From: JBBPYR01 sp038199755
GTDB taxonomy: Bacteria > Chloroflexota > Ktedonobacteria > Ktedonobacterales > Ktedonobacteraceae
Reading direction: 5' to 3'
NCBI GenBank assembly: GCA_038199755.1
Contig: JBBPYR010000269.1
Coordinates: forward strand, 1 to 38,889
Length of the DNA: 38,889 nt
Shown: positions 28,147-36,316 of the stretch, piece by piece
Layout: each line of letters begins with the position of its first letter
How positions within the stretch are numbered: position 1 is the first letter of the stretch
Program-made: the position numbers and the translations under genes
Notes under the pieces: generated by a model
What the model was told of the DNA's origin: nothing
The model's input: only the letters and a program-made list of their open reading frames with translations
Database searches by the model: none

Positions 28147-29973
28147 TTACTTCTCCAGCACATACGTGCCCGGTGCTGGTGTGATCGCGGGATAGGCAGT
28201 GCTACCCAACGGGGGTGGAGTTGCCTGCTCACCAGAGCGATGTTTGAGCCAGGCGAGCCAGTCTGTCCACCAACTGCCCGTATGGTGCTTACCACCCTCT
28301 AACCACTTGTCAGCGGTCTTGGCACGCTTCGCATTGGTCCAATACCCCTTGCCTTTGCTCGGTGGATTGATGATGCCTGCTATATGTCCACTGCCACTCA
28401 GGATAAAGCGCACCTTGCCACTGGCAAGTTGCGAGATACGCCAAGCCGATTTCCAGGGCACAATATGGTCCTGCTCGGTGCCAACGGCATAGATATCGAC
28501 GTGAATCTGCTTGAGATCAAGGGGAACATCCTTTAGCACAATCTTGTTCGGCTTGATGAGGTTGTTTTCCAGATAGGTATTGCGCAGGTAGAATGAATGC
28601 GCCACAGGCGTCATGCGTGTGCCATCAGCGTTCCAGTAGAGCAAATCGAAGGCTGGTGGCTCCTTGCCCAGGAGATAGTTGTTGACGACATTACTCCAGA
28701 TTAAGTCATTGGCGCGCAGCATATTGAACATCTTTGCCATTGAGCTGTTTTCCAGATAGCCACGCTCCAACATTTGCCCTTCTATATAGGTTAGCTGCGG
28801 CTCATCGATGAAGACCGAGGTATCGCCTACCTCGGTAAAATCTTGCAAGGAGACCAAGAAGGTGGCAGAGTTGATCGTTTCATCGCCTTTTGCCGCGAGA
28901 TAGGGCAGGGTCATCGAGAGCAACGTGCCGCCGATGCAGTAGCCAACGGCGTTGACCTTGGGTGAGCCAGTGATCTCTTTGATGACATCGAGTGCGCACA
29001 GTGGACCGAGCGTCAGATAGTCCTCGAAGCTGGTCTCTTCCATCGAGGCATCAGGATTCTTCCAACTGATGACAAAGACGGTGAAGCCATGATCTACCAA
29101 GAACTTGATGAGGCTGCTCTGCGGCTGCATGTCCAGGATGTAGTACTTGTTAATCCACGGTGGGATAAACAGCAGGGGAATGGTGTAGACCGTCGCGGTT
29201 GTGGGGGTATATTGGATCAGTTCGATCAGCTGGTTGCGATAAATCACCTGACCGGGTGTCAGGGCAAGGTTGCGCCCCGGCGCGAACGCATCGGTGTCGG
29301 TCATCTTCATCTGCCCGGCGTTCAGGTCACGTAAGAGATGTTCCATACCTGTCGTCAGGTTTTTGCCACCACTCTGCACGATCTCTTGAAGCACCTGGGG
29401 ATTGGTGAAGAGCACGTTGGTCGGGCTGATGGCATCCAGAAACTGGCGCACATAGAAGACCAGTTTGCGCTGCTGTTGCTCATCTAAACCCTCGACCTCG
29501 GAAGCGGATTTGAGCAGCGTGGTAGCAATGAGCAGATAGGTTTGTTTGAGGGCAGCGAAAATGGGATTTTGCTCCCACTCCACGGCACTGAAACGTTTAT
29601 CGCCTTTCTCCGCCGTAATCACCGGCTCGGCTGCTTGGGGGCGTCCTTGGGATGTGAGGCTACTTGCAGTCATTATTTGCGCATACTGTTGCACAAACTG
29701 AGTATAGGTGGCCCATGCGCGGTCAGGATTATTGACGGCGGCGAGCCAGATTTGTTGCAAGGCGCGAATTATCTCGGTGGGATTAAGAGGGATCAGTTTA
29801 CTGTACGGAGTGGCCTGCCAGAACTGCTCAATGAGTGCGAGCCAGGAATCATGCTCACCCTGCTGGCCGTGCTCAACCATTGTGGGCATGGTTGGATTTC
29901 CCTTCATCGTATCCTCAATCAACTTGCTCCACATCTCGAAGGGATTTTTTTCGCTTGTCGCTGTATCTGCCAT
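28147..29973 (-). CDS. phaC: Poly(3-hydroxyalkanoate) synthase, class I
   Basis: A 608-residue PHA polymerase that joins (R)-3-hydroxyacyl-CoA units into storage polyester at granule surfaces. The catalytic triad is visible: Cys346 in the lipase-like box GYCIGG, Asp502 in VGTEQDHIVPW and His530 in GSGHIAG. Other family marks are IPPWINKYYILDMQPQSSLIKFL, SWKNPDASMEETSFEDYL and NPPSKGKGYWTN. The length and the N-terminal helical domain fit class I. AAGGAG lies 9 bases before the ATG. The phasin gene lies 87 bp upstream on the same strand, suggesting one operon. Thiolase and reductase genes (phaA, phaB) are not in the window. Confidence 0.96.
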   Translation of the reverse strand: MADTATSEKNPFEMWSKLIEDTMKGNPTMPTMVEHGQQGEHDSWLALIEQFWQATPYSKLIPLNPTEIIRALQQIWLAAVNNPDRAWATYTQFVQQYAQIMTASSLTSQGRPQAAEPVITAEKGDKRFSAVEWEQNPIFAALKQTYLLIATTLLKSASEVEGLDEQQQRKLVFYVRQFLDAISPTNVLFTNPQVLQEIVQSGGKNLTTGMEHLLRDLNAGQMKMTDTDAFAPGRNLALTPGQVIYRNQLIELIQYTPTTATVYTIPLLFIPPWINKYYILDMQPQSSLIKFLVDHGFTVFVISWKNPDASMEETSFEDYLTLGPLCALDVIKEITGSPKVNAVGYCIGGTLLSMTLPYLAAKGDETINSATFLVSLQDFTEVGDTSVFIDEPQLTYIEGQMLERGYLENSSMAKMFNMLRANDLIWSNVVNNYLLGKEPPAFDLLYWNADGTRMTPVAHSFYLRNTYLENNLIKPNKIVLKDVPLDLKQIHVDIYAVGTEQDHIVPWKSAWRISQLASGKVRFILSGSGHIAGIINPPSKGKGYWTNAKRAKTADKWLEGGKHHTGSWWTDWLAWLKHRSGEQATPPPLGSTAYPAITPAPGTYVLEK

Positions 29974-30060
29974 ATAAGGTAGCTCCTTTTGCTTGCAACG
30001 ATCAAAACAAAGGACACGGTGTCAAATCAGAGCGAACTTGACCACCATGCCCTCTGCTTG

Positions 30061-30660
30061 CTACTGCTTTGGAGACGTTTTCGCCTTCTGCGCGGCATCC
30101 AGCGTCTGTTTCGTCGCCTTCTGCATGCTTTCGATGCCCTGCCGAGTTGCTGCTTGAGCCGCTTCCAACGTCTGCTGATAGGCGGAGAGCGGGTCGCGGA
30201 AAAAGCCCATATAGGCTTCCATTGACTCTTGTGTGAGTTTTTGGAACGCTTCTTGCTGCTCCTGGGTCCGCTGTTGCAATTGTTCTACCAAGGCACGAGC
30301 ACTCTCTCCCTGATTTTTGAGGGTCTCCACTCCCTCAGTAAAGAAGCGTTCGACAAACTTCATGTTACGCTCCTGTAGAGCAGAGAGGTCTTCTGCAATG
30401 GTCTGTTGCGCCTTGAGCATCTGCATCCCCTCTGTGAAGAAGGTTTGAGTAAACTTGGTGGCACGTTCCTGGGCGACAACAATACCTTCGGCAACGGCTT
30501 GACTTGCCTTGAGGATTTCCGTACCTTCGCTGAAGAAACTTTGCGCAAATTTCGTGTTGCGCTCCTGGGTCGTCATGATACTCTGCAAGATGGTCTGGTT
30601 TGTCTCCTGAAAGGATTGGATCAGGGTCTTTGCGGCCTCATTAATCTTCTGGTCGGTCAT
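30061..30660 (-). CDS. Phasin-like PHA-granule protein, copy 2
   Basis: A 199-residue, Cys-free, Gln/Glu/Ala-rich helical protein. It contains three imperfect repeats of about 33 residues built on QERNTKFAQSFFSEGTEILK, QERATKFTQTFFTEGMQMLK and QERNMKFVERFFTEGVETLK. These are followed by LSAYQQTLEAAQAATRQ, which matches FTAYQQTLEGLEAASRQ of the first phasin. GAGGAG precedes the ATG. Directly upstream of phaC on the same strand, it probably coats PHA granules or regulates the synthase, as phasins do; the assignment rests on composition, repeats and context. Confidence 0.82.
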   Translation of the reverse strand: MTDQKINEAAKTLIQSFQETNQTILQSIMTTQERNTKFAQSFFSEGTEILKASQAVAEGIVVAQERATKFTQTFFTEGMQMLKAQQTIAEDLSALQERNMKFVERFFTEGVETLKNQGESARALVEQLQQRTQEQQEAFQKLTQESMEAYMGFFRDPLSAYQQTLEAAQAATRQGIESMQKATKQTLDAAQKAKTSPKQ

Positions 30661-31290
30661 TGTGTCTCTCCTCTAACTGCTCGCGGTCCGATGCGATACA
30701 TGTTGCTAGTCACTCATCTTTACTTCACAAATAAGCCCCTCCTCTATCCATCAGCGCGATGAGTTGTTCGTCTCGTCATAAGTATAACAGTAATGCGTTA
30801 GAAAAAGTGTCACAAAAGCGTTAAATTCTCGCGCTATCTCTGTCTCCACTTTGCTCTTGATGGTACTGGCAGATCGTGAGAATATGCGTGAGACAAGCGT
30901 GAGAGGATTTTCTGGGGAAGACGGTGAGGACAGTGGGGTTGAATTACGGGGATTAACAGATGAGGAGGTGCATGAAACCGCCTGCACTTGGACGAGTTGT
31001 CCGCTAGCAGCGGTGGCGACTACCTTTCAAGGCAAGCAAACAGCAATTAGTGCCTTGGTCTGTACTCTGCGAAGTAATATAAGACCGCAGCAAAGAAGTT
31101 TAGAAAAATGAATAGTACCGTCCAGTCAAATTTTGAAGCGGGAGGCCAGTTTTCGCGTATATCTAACGCATTCCCTCTCTTTCCACCTCTTCATAGATGC
31201 TGATAGATGTCGATAGAAAAAGTAGAAGCCAACATCATTGTGAACTATCGACTTTGATACGTCATTTTAGAAGATTTGAGGTTTAACGTA
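30661..31290. other. Intergenic region without a supported gene
   Basis: About 630 bp between the phasin-phaC operon (minus) and the exported-protein gene (plus). It must hold both promoters. An 86-codon plus-strand ORF (30851-31111) and an overlapping 78-codon minus-strand ORF exist, but neither has a convincing ribosome site or protein-like composition. Confidence 0.5.
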
Positions 31291-32295
31291 ATGCGTGCGA
31301 AATATTTCGCGAGTCTCCTCTTGATCCTGGTGACAGCTCTCTGTCTTCTGAGTGGATACATGAACAGTTCGTTAGCAGGAGCACAGGCCGCGACGCTGCT
31401 GAAAGGGCAAGCAAAAGGGACGCTGCAGATTCTTCCCAAGTCTGTATCTAAACAGATGCATCCATCAATCACACGAGCAGGCGCATGGAGTGCCATCCCT
31501 ACGACTACATCGTTCTACGAAGCTACGACCGACGCCCATACGATGTATGCTCAAGGCTGTCAGGCTGCGCGGGGAGTGGCAGGCTTACTCATCCTGGATT
31601 GGGGACAACCCGTTTATCTGGGAAATGGTAGCTATGGCACCTATAATTTTGGAGGTCATGCTGCTTCTGATACAGCAATTTTCCATGCCGTAGCGAATTT
31701 TGTGCTCGGCGTCTGGTCCTGCCGCACATCGGCCACCAACATCGCGGTCGCTATTGGCGAGAGCAACTATTACTCTGGCAATGCGATCCCACTAACCCAG
31801 GCTGCCTGGTACGCTGATGGGCTGCAATGGGGAAATCTCGTTAATAACGTAGCAAGTTTCGTCGCGAACAATCACTACTCCAACATTGGCATCTACGGTG
31901 CGGGCGACCTTGAGACAGGCTGGAACACGTTCGCGCTAACGAGTAGTATGGTGAATGGCTATAATAACGCCTCGTCACACATCTACTTTGATTTCGGTGA
32001 TGATGCGCCGGGCAACTGGACGAACGCGCAGGTCTGGTACGTCGCCTACGGTGCGCGCGACAATTTGCCCCTGCCCGAAATCTACTTTAACGCGGACGCA
32101 ATCTATGACTGGGAGGCACTCAATATCTGGGCCTGCACTCATGCTGGTGGTCCTATGTATATCAGAGGAGTGATGGCGACCGTGATAGGGAATACGCCTG
32201 CCCAAGCATGGACGGCCATGTACAATGCGGAATCTGGCAATTCGTGTACCGCAAAAACCAGTTCGTGGCTAACATTCTCCACCTACATTAGGTGA
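31291..32295 (+). CDS. Exported protein of unknown function
   Basis: 334 residues. A Sec signal peptide is clear (MRAKYFASLLLILVTALCLLSG, cleavage probably near AGAQA-A). The mature chain is Gly/Asn/Trp-rich and has four cysteines (in GCQAARG, WSCRTS, WACTHA and NSCTAK), enough for two disulphides. Segments such as GLLILDWGQPVYLG, IYFDFGDDAPGNWT and EIYFNADAIYDWEALNIW have acidic residues at strand ends, as in TIM-barrel glycosidases, but I cannot place it in a family. The ATG at 31291 is preferred over an upstream TTG because TTGAGG lies about 9 bases before it. A hairpin follows the gene. Confidence 0.75.
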   Translation: MRAKYFASLLLILVTALCLLSGYMNSSLAGAQAATLLKGQAKGTLQILPKSVSKQMHPSITRAGAWSAIPTTTSFYEATTDAHTMYAQGCQAARGVAGLLILDWGQPVYLGNGSYGTYNFGGHAASDTAIFHAVANFVLGVWSCRTSATNIAVAIGESNYYSGNAIPLTQAAWYADGLQWGNLVNNVASFVANNHYSNIGIYGAGDLETGWNTFALTSSMVNGYNNASSHIYFDFGDDAPGNWTNAQVWYVAYGARDNLPLPEIYFNADAIYDWEALNIWACTHAGGPMYIRGVMATVIGNTPAQAWTAMYNAESGNSCTAKTSSWLTFSTYIR

Positions 32296-32315
32296 CTTAG
32301 GTAACATTCCTGCTT

Positions 32316-32375
32316 CTTCAAGGGCAAGGGTTCATGCGCTCCGTCTCCAACAAGAACGAACCCTTGCTCTTGAAG
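32316..32375 (+). terminator. Hairpin after the exported-protein gene
   Basis: CTTCAAGGGCAAGGGTTC (32316-32333) pairs with GAACCCTTGCTCTTGAAG (32358-32375) with one mismatch around a 24-base loop, followed by a T-rich ACGTATTTTATAT. It lies 20 bp past the stop and probably ends transcription. Confidence 0.7.
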
Positions 32376-32408
32376 ACGTATTTTATATAAAAGAGAGGCG
32401 AACAAATC

Positions 32409-33032
32409 ATGTCAAAATATCGTGCAAGGAAACGCTGGCCCAGGGTTCTCACGCTTGTCACTTTCATGCTTATTCTATGTGGTGTTTTTTTTACTTACGC
32501 TTTTACTTCGCATTCTGCTGTAGTTTCTGTTCTCAACAAGGGTGTGACTCGGCAAGCAAGCTTCTCTGCGCCTACAACTGGTCCCAAACAGGTGACCGTG
32601 TCAACGCCTGAGCCAAAACCGACGCCATTGAACAATCAGCAGGGAGCACAAGGACAAATCGGCAAGCCGGTGAGCGAGGGGGCAGTTGCCATGCCGACGC
32701 AGCCCTCTCAAACTGGCGTGTTTGCCCTCTCTGCTGGTGGTCCTCTTCCCATTTCCGAGGGTATTTTGCATCCCACCAATATCGCACGCGTGCTGCTCAA
32801 CGGGGTACTTACATCGGTATATGCAGGTTCTTTGACGCAAAACCCGCAGGTGGGAGTCCTCTGCGTGTTGCAAGAAGACCTCACGAGCGGTCAGATTGAG
32901 ATGCATTTGTATCAGTCATCACGCTCAGCGGGCCCCTTAACCATTGTGGCCGTTCAGAATACGACGCTCAGCATCGCTGATGCGCAGACGCAGGGAACAT
33001 TCAATCTCAGCACAGACCAATTTCATTGGTAG
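32409..33032 (+). CDS. Membrane-anchored or secreted protein of unknown function
   Basis: 207 residues: a short basic N-terminus (MSKYRARKRWPR), one hydrophobic segment (VLTLVTFMLILCGVFFTYAF), a Pro/Thr/Gln-rich linker at about 50-100 (TPEPKPTPLNN) and a C-terminal domain of about 100 residues predicted to be beta-rich (VLLNGVLTSVYAGSL, QVGVLCVLQEDL, TIVAVQNTTLSI). GAGAGG precedes the ATG. I do not recognise a family. It follows another exported-protein gene on the same strand but is separated from it by a terminator-like hairpin. Confidence 0.68.
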   Translation: MSKYRARKRWPRVLTLVTFMLILCGVFFTYAFTSHSAVVSVLNKGVTRQASFSAPTTGPKQVTVSTPEPKPTPLNNQQGAQGQIGKPVSEGAVAMPTQPSQTGVFALSAGGPLPISEGILHPTNIARVLLNGVLTSVYAGSLTQNPQVGVLCVLQEDLTSGQIEMHLYQSSRSAGPLTIVAVQNTTLSIADAQTQGTFNLSTDQFHW

Positions 33033-33108
33033 GTTAGCAGAGATATCTCTGATTTTTTCCGCTTTGGGTGCTATGAATTGTATTAGATAGGGAGGAGCAA
33101 GAAAGAAA

Positions 33109-33160
33109 CTTGCGGGTAGCGAAGGTATGTGCTGATACCTTGACTATTGCTACCTGCAAG
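33109..33160 (+). promoter_or_regulatory. Two-level hairpin in the methyltransferase leader
   Basis: The outer stem CTTGCGGGTAGC/GCTACCTGCAAG (33109-33120, 33149-33160, one G-U pair) encloses an inner AAGGTA/TACCTT stem (33122-33127, 33136-33141). It lies 37 bp before the methyltransferase ATG and may be an attenuator or terminator-like leader, or a protein-binding cruciform. No U-run follows. Confidence 0.45.
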
Positions 33161-33197
33161 GTTATTATGAGAGACACTAGAAACGAGGAGCTTTCCG

Positions 33198-34217
33198 ATG
33201 AGTGATGCCTTTATATCCTATCAAACAGAAGATACAGTGCCAGAAGAAAATACTGAGCAGAAAAAATTAGCTATTACCACACAACGTACATGTGAATGTC
33301 CACCTAATAATCTAAACTGTTTAACGCCTAAAGAGTGGATGAAAAGCCAGTTAGGTGTGTGGCAGTTCAATTATGAAGGGCGTGATATTCGTGATAAGAC
33401 AAAACATCCGGCAACATATCCTATTTCATTGGCTAAAAAGTGTATCGAGTTATTTTCTCACAAAGGTGAGTTAGTGCTTGACCCATTTTCAGGCAGTGGT
33501 ACCACACTGCTTGCTGCTCGCGATACAGATAGAAATGCTGTCGGTTTCGATATCCACCCTGATTATATTAGTCTTACTCATGAAAGGCTCAATCAAGATA
33601 CATTATTCTCCCAGAGTCAACAACTGGTTATGCTTGCTGATGCGAGAAACATTGCTGATTATTTAGAGCCCGAAAGTGTCACATGTATTATAACCTCACC
33701 TCCTTACGCCAATCTCCTGAATCGGAAACGCTTAAATAAAAGCCGCCGTGGTGATCAGAGGAAAAACGAGCAATATTTAAAGGTGGAGCAATATAGCCAA
33801 CGAGCCGAAGACCTTGGCACACTGGAATTAGAGGCTTATACTGAGGCTATGGCAGAAATCTTTGGTGGGCTTTTGCCCCTCCTTAAGAAAAAAGGGCACT
33901 GCGTCATCAATGTTCCCGATATGTGGTGGGAGAATAAGCGCGTTACCATTCATGTTGCGGTGATTAACGCATTACGCTCGGTGGGTTACGAACTCCGCAA
34001 TACGATTATTTGGGACCGTATGAATATCGTGAACAATGTGGGTATTTTTGGCTGGCCCAGCAACTATATTACAATGGGAACAACTTTTGAATATCTATTA
34101 GATTTTTGGCGCCCCCCAGTAGCCAGTCATCAGACCTCAACGGGCGAAATTATCTTAGACGAAGCGGTTGAATATGCTCTATCAACTCCTGATGAGGAAG
34201 AGCAGACAGACCTATAG
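33198..34217 (+). CDS. Type II DNA methyltransferase (probably N4-cytosine)
   Basis: 339 residues. SAM-binding motif I is VLDPFSGSGTT (about 93-103), preceded by KHPATYP (motif X region), and catalytic motif IV is TSPPY (166-170), the form typical of N4-methylcytosine enzymes. The motif order is therefore X-I-IV. The C-terminal half (NVPDMWWENKRVTIH, IIWDRMNIVNN) should contribute target recognition. GAGGAG precedes the ATG. The gene is visibly AT-richer than its neighbours, which suggests transfer. It converges with the MvaI/BcnI-type endonuclease gene, overlapping by 6 bp, and protects host sites from that enzyme. The recognition site is not deducible here; relatives of the partner target CCWGG or CCSGG. 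Confidence 0.92.
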   Translation: MSDAFISYQTEDTVPEENTEQKKLAITTQRTCECPPNNLNCLTPKEWMKSQLGVWQFNYEGRDIRDKTKHPATYPISLAKKCIELFSHKGELVLDPFSGSGTTLLAARDTDRNAVGFDIHPDYISLTHERLNQDTLFSQSQQLVMLADARNIADYLEPESVTCIITSPPYANLLNRKRLNKSRRGDQRKNEQYLKVEQYSQRAEDLGTLELEAYTEAMAEIFGGLLPLLKKKGHCVINVPDMWWENKRVTIHVAVINALRSVGYELRNTIIWDRMNIVNNVGIFGWPSNYITMGTTFEYLLDFWRPPVASHQTSTGEIILDEAVEYALSTPDEEEQTDL

Positions 34218-35000
34218 TAGTTTCAGTTGCTCCTCGTAAAGAATTTCCCAATTTCCTTGACGGATTCTAAATTTTGTTCCGTGATTATGGCCCGTTCTGG
34301 CATCAAAATCAACGAGAATAATATCACGCTCGATAGCGTTTAAAAAGCGGTCAAGGGTCGGTTTTTGTAGGAGGCGAGCCTCCATATAAAGGAACTCTTC
34401 TCGACCACTGGATCTTCTGGTATCTGCGGTCACGATTATAACATTTCCCAACTTGCGTGTAATTACCTGCTCTAATTTGTGAAATGTCCATGCTGGCCTT
34501 AATAAGCTCACTTCGTCGCTGGGTAGCGAGAAAATTTGTGACCGCCATTCCCCATGTCGAGGGTCAATCATTTGCATATCGAAGTGAATTCTTACTTCCT
34601 GATTCGCTCTGTCCACAACTACAGTAAAGCCGCGATCTGTATAGCGGGTGCTGGATATAGTTTGCCTGAAGCTTAATGCACCTACAATCTTTTGATGCTT
34701 CCATCCCCAAAATGGCAGTAGTTTTGCAGCTACTACCCTTCTCGGTGTTGTTGGTTCGCAATGAAAGAGTGTGATCAGGGAGTTTGTTTCTCTGCGCTGT
34801 GCTTTTAACTCGTATTCGCCATAGTCAGGTATGCGTAAGTTATTCTCTTTGACGCCTAATAAATCTTCCAAAGTGTTGCCTACGCCACCGTCGTTTCTAG
34901 GACGAGCATTAGGTACCCATCCGAGAGCCTGTATTGCTTGGAGTTTTTCTTTGAGGTTCGCCAAAGTGAAAATCGGTTCGCTTGACACACGATGCTCCAT
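34212..35000 (-). CDS. Type II restriction endonuclease, MvaI/BcnI family
   Basis: 262 residues from the ATG at 35000 (a GTG three codons earlier is an alternative; neither has a good SD). The N-terminal half has the family signature GWVPNARPRNDGGVGNTLE followed by LLGVKENN and PDYGEYELK. The PD-(D/E)XK-type catalytic set is Glu45, Asp59, Glu64 and Lys66, with the same D-x4-E-x-K spacing as MvaI Asp50, Glu55 and Lys57. MvaI cuts CC/WGG and BcnI CC/SGG as monomers; whichever this enzyme cuts is unproven. The gene is convergent with the methyltransferase, and both stop codons lie in one CTATAG. Composition is AT-richer than the flanks. Confidence 0.9.
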   Translation of the reverse strand: MEHRVSSEPIFTLANLKEKLQAIQALGWVPNARPRNDGGVGNTLEDLLGVKENNLRIPDYGEYELKAQRRETNSLITLFHCEPTTPRRVVAAKLLPFWGWKHQKIVGALSFRQTISSTRYTDRGFTVVVDRANQEVRIHFDMQMIDPRHGEWRSQIFSLPSDEVSLLRPAWTFHKLEQVITRKLGNVIIVTADTRRSSGREEFLYMEARLLQKPTLDRFLNAIERDIILVDFDARTGHNHGTKFRIRQGNWEILYEEQLKLL

Positions 35001-35139
35001 TCTGACCACTATTGCTACAAAAAAGGGGAGATTAGCATAGTATACAAAACATTATGATTTTGCGCCAAAGCTGGAGAAATCAGCCGCCAGCTGGTGCCAC
35101 ACCTTATTCAGAGTGAATCAACCTGACCAGTAACCTGTG

Positions 35140-35164
35140 AACTGTACGCTCCAATCGTACAGTT
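35140..35164. repeat. Perfect inverted repeat at the R-M/hydrolase junction
   Basis: AACTGTACG (35140-35148) and CGTACAGTT (35156-35164) flank a 7-base spacer. It marks the point where similarity to the truncated hydrolase begins, and may be an insertion scar, an element end or a small hairpin. Confidence 0.5.
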
Positions 35165-35166
35165 GA

Positions 35167-35406
35167 AATGCCTTTACCTTTCTTGCCGGGGATGCCTCCT
35201 ATACCCAGCAGTTACTACTGGATGGAGTCGTCGATGGGGTGGCAGGAAACGATGCCGTGGATCAGTTGACTGTGCAACGCATTCGGCAATACCTGCAAAC
35301 GACGCCAACGGTCTACCTACCCACTCATGATGCTGATGCGACCAAGCGACTGGCGGAGCACACCATTGTTTCGTTGCCAGACGCGAGCCGTTCTAGCGAG
35401 CAGTAA
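35167..35406 (+). pseudogene. 5'-truncated metallo-beta-lactamase-fold hydrolase remnant
   Basis: About 79 codons survive in frame (35167-35406): FTFLAGDASYTQQLLLDG, then DGVAGNDAVDQLTVQRIRQY and PTVYLPTHDADATKRLAEHT. This is the C-terminal part of MBL-fold hydrolases of the quorum-lactonase-like type (the GDASYT and LPTHD segments carry the last metal-ligand Asp and His). The N-terminal HxHxDH region is absent: an in-frame stop lies at 35164-35166 and unrelated sequence precedes it. No start codon with a ribosome site is present, so it is judged dead. It lies 17 bp before the MarR gene, and the pair probably formed an operon before the truncation. Confidence 0.75.
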
Positions 35407-35423
35407 TCAGGAGGTAGTGAGAC

Positions 35424-35885
35424 ATGCAACCCGTAGAAGAACTACGCTACCTTATCCTGGCGGCACAGCGTGAGGGAAATCGGATGCTGGCGGAAGCGCT
35501 ACATCCCTTGGAACTCACGCCCTCACAAGCTGAGGTCTTGCGTGTCTTGCAAGAGCAGCAGCCGCTGTCGCTGATTGCGCTGGGCGATTTACTCATCTGC
35601 GAGACTGGCAGCCCCAGTCGTTTGGTCAATGGTATGGTTGAAGCAGGGCTGATTGTGCGTCTTCCTTCTCTGAAGAATGGGCGCATGGTGACGCTCACGC
35701 TCACCGAAAAAGGGCAGGTGAAAGCAGAGCAGGTGCGTGCAGTGGAGGAGGCCATGTATGAGAGAATTGCGGCGTTGCTGGCGGGGGTGTCATTGTCAGA
35801 CATCAACGCACTGCTGTGGCGTTTTGTGGCTGGGCGACCAGCAGGGGAGGCGCTCGCCCGACGTACAGGTCATCCTGCTAGCTAA
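35424..35885 (+). CDS. MarR-family transcriptional regulator
   Basis: 153 residues with a winged helix-turn-helix: LELTPSQAEVLRVLQEQQPLS, then LGDLLICETGSPSRLVNGMVEAGLI as recognition helix region, and the wing LPSLKNGRMVTLTLTEKGQ. Flanking helices would form the dimer interface. AGGAGG lies 10 bases before the ATG. It follows the truncated MBL hydrolase, whose intact form it may have regulated. Its ligand is unknown. Confidence 0.9.
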   Translation: MQPVEELRYLILAAQREGNRMLAEALHPLELTPSQAEVLRVLQEQQPLSLIALGDLLICETGSPSRLVNGMVEAGLIVRLPSLKNGRMVTLTLTEKGQVKAEQVRAVEEAMYERIAALLAGVSLSDINALLWRFVAGRPAGEALARRTGHPAS

Positions 35886-35992
35886 GATGTGTGTACAATG
35901 CCAACCAAGCGAGCAATCACGCCATCTATGCCAGCAACAACTGATTGCAAGGTGGATTAGTCAGTTCCGCATGGGCATGTCGCCCTTGTCTC

Positions 35993-36136
35993 TATCGCCA
36001 ACGGCTCTCACGCGCACGTAAGGCCTTGCGGTCATTCATGCAAGAGACCTGTGGCCTAGTACACCTTGACAATCCTTGCCGTTGTAGACGGCAGGTGCAA
36101 GCAGCACTCAAGGTTGGGAAGATTATGATGGTATGA
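35993..36136 (+). pseudogene. C-terminal remnant of an ECF sigma factor gene
   Basis: In frame from 35993 the translation reads YRQRLSRARKALRSFMQE followed by TCGLVHLDNPCRCRRQVQAA and ends at 36136. This matches the end of sigma-70 region 4 plus the Cys-rich tail (NPCRCxRxV) seen in many ECF sigma factors. Region 2 and most of region 4 are absent; the upstream 35886-35990 sequence has no matching frame. The piece is therefore called a remnant. The rest of the gap to 36316 shows only the promoter listed separately. Confidence 0.55.
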
Positions 36137-36166
36137 TTGTATGGCTACATGACAAAAATATATAAT
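36137..36166 (+). promoter_or_regulatory. Candidate promoter of the zinc-finger membrane gene
   Basis: TTGTAT (36137-36142) and TATAAT (36161-36166), 18 bp apart. The leader to the gene at 36317 would be about 145 bases. Confidence 0.5.
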
Positions 36167-36316
36167 GTTCTTATATAGCAGCACTTGTGGGCCCGACACA
36201 GCAACACAATGAAGAGCAGCAGGAGTTGATAGAACGCAAGGTGTGATTACGAAGAAAAGCACGAGAAACCATTGCTTGAGCCCAGAGAGCAACGAAGCTT
36301 TTGAAGGAGCAGGATT

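Noticed and set aside
30851..31111. 86-codon plus-strand ORF in the phasin-exported protein gap
   Set aside because: No ribosome site, low-quality composition and an overlapping ORF on the other strand of similar length.
33109..33160. tRNA-like structure before the methyltransferase
   Set aside because: The paired segments do not make a cloverleaf and lack the conserved T-loop and acceptor features.
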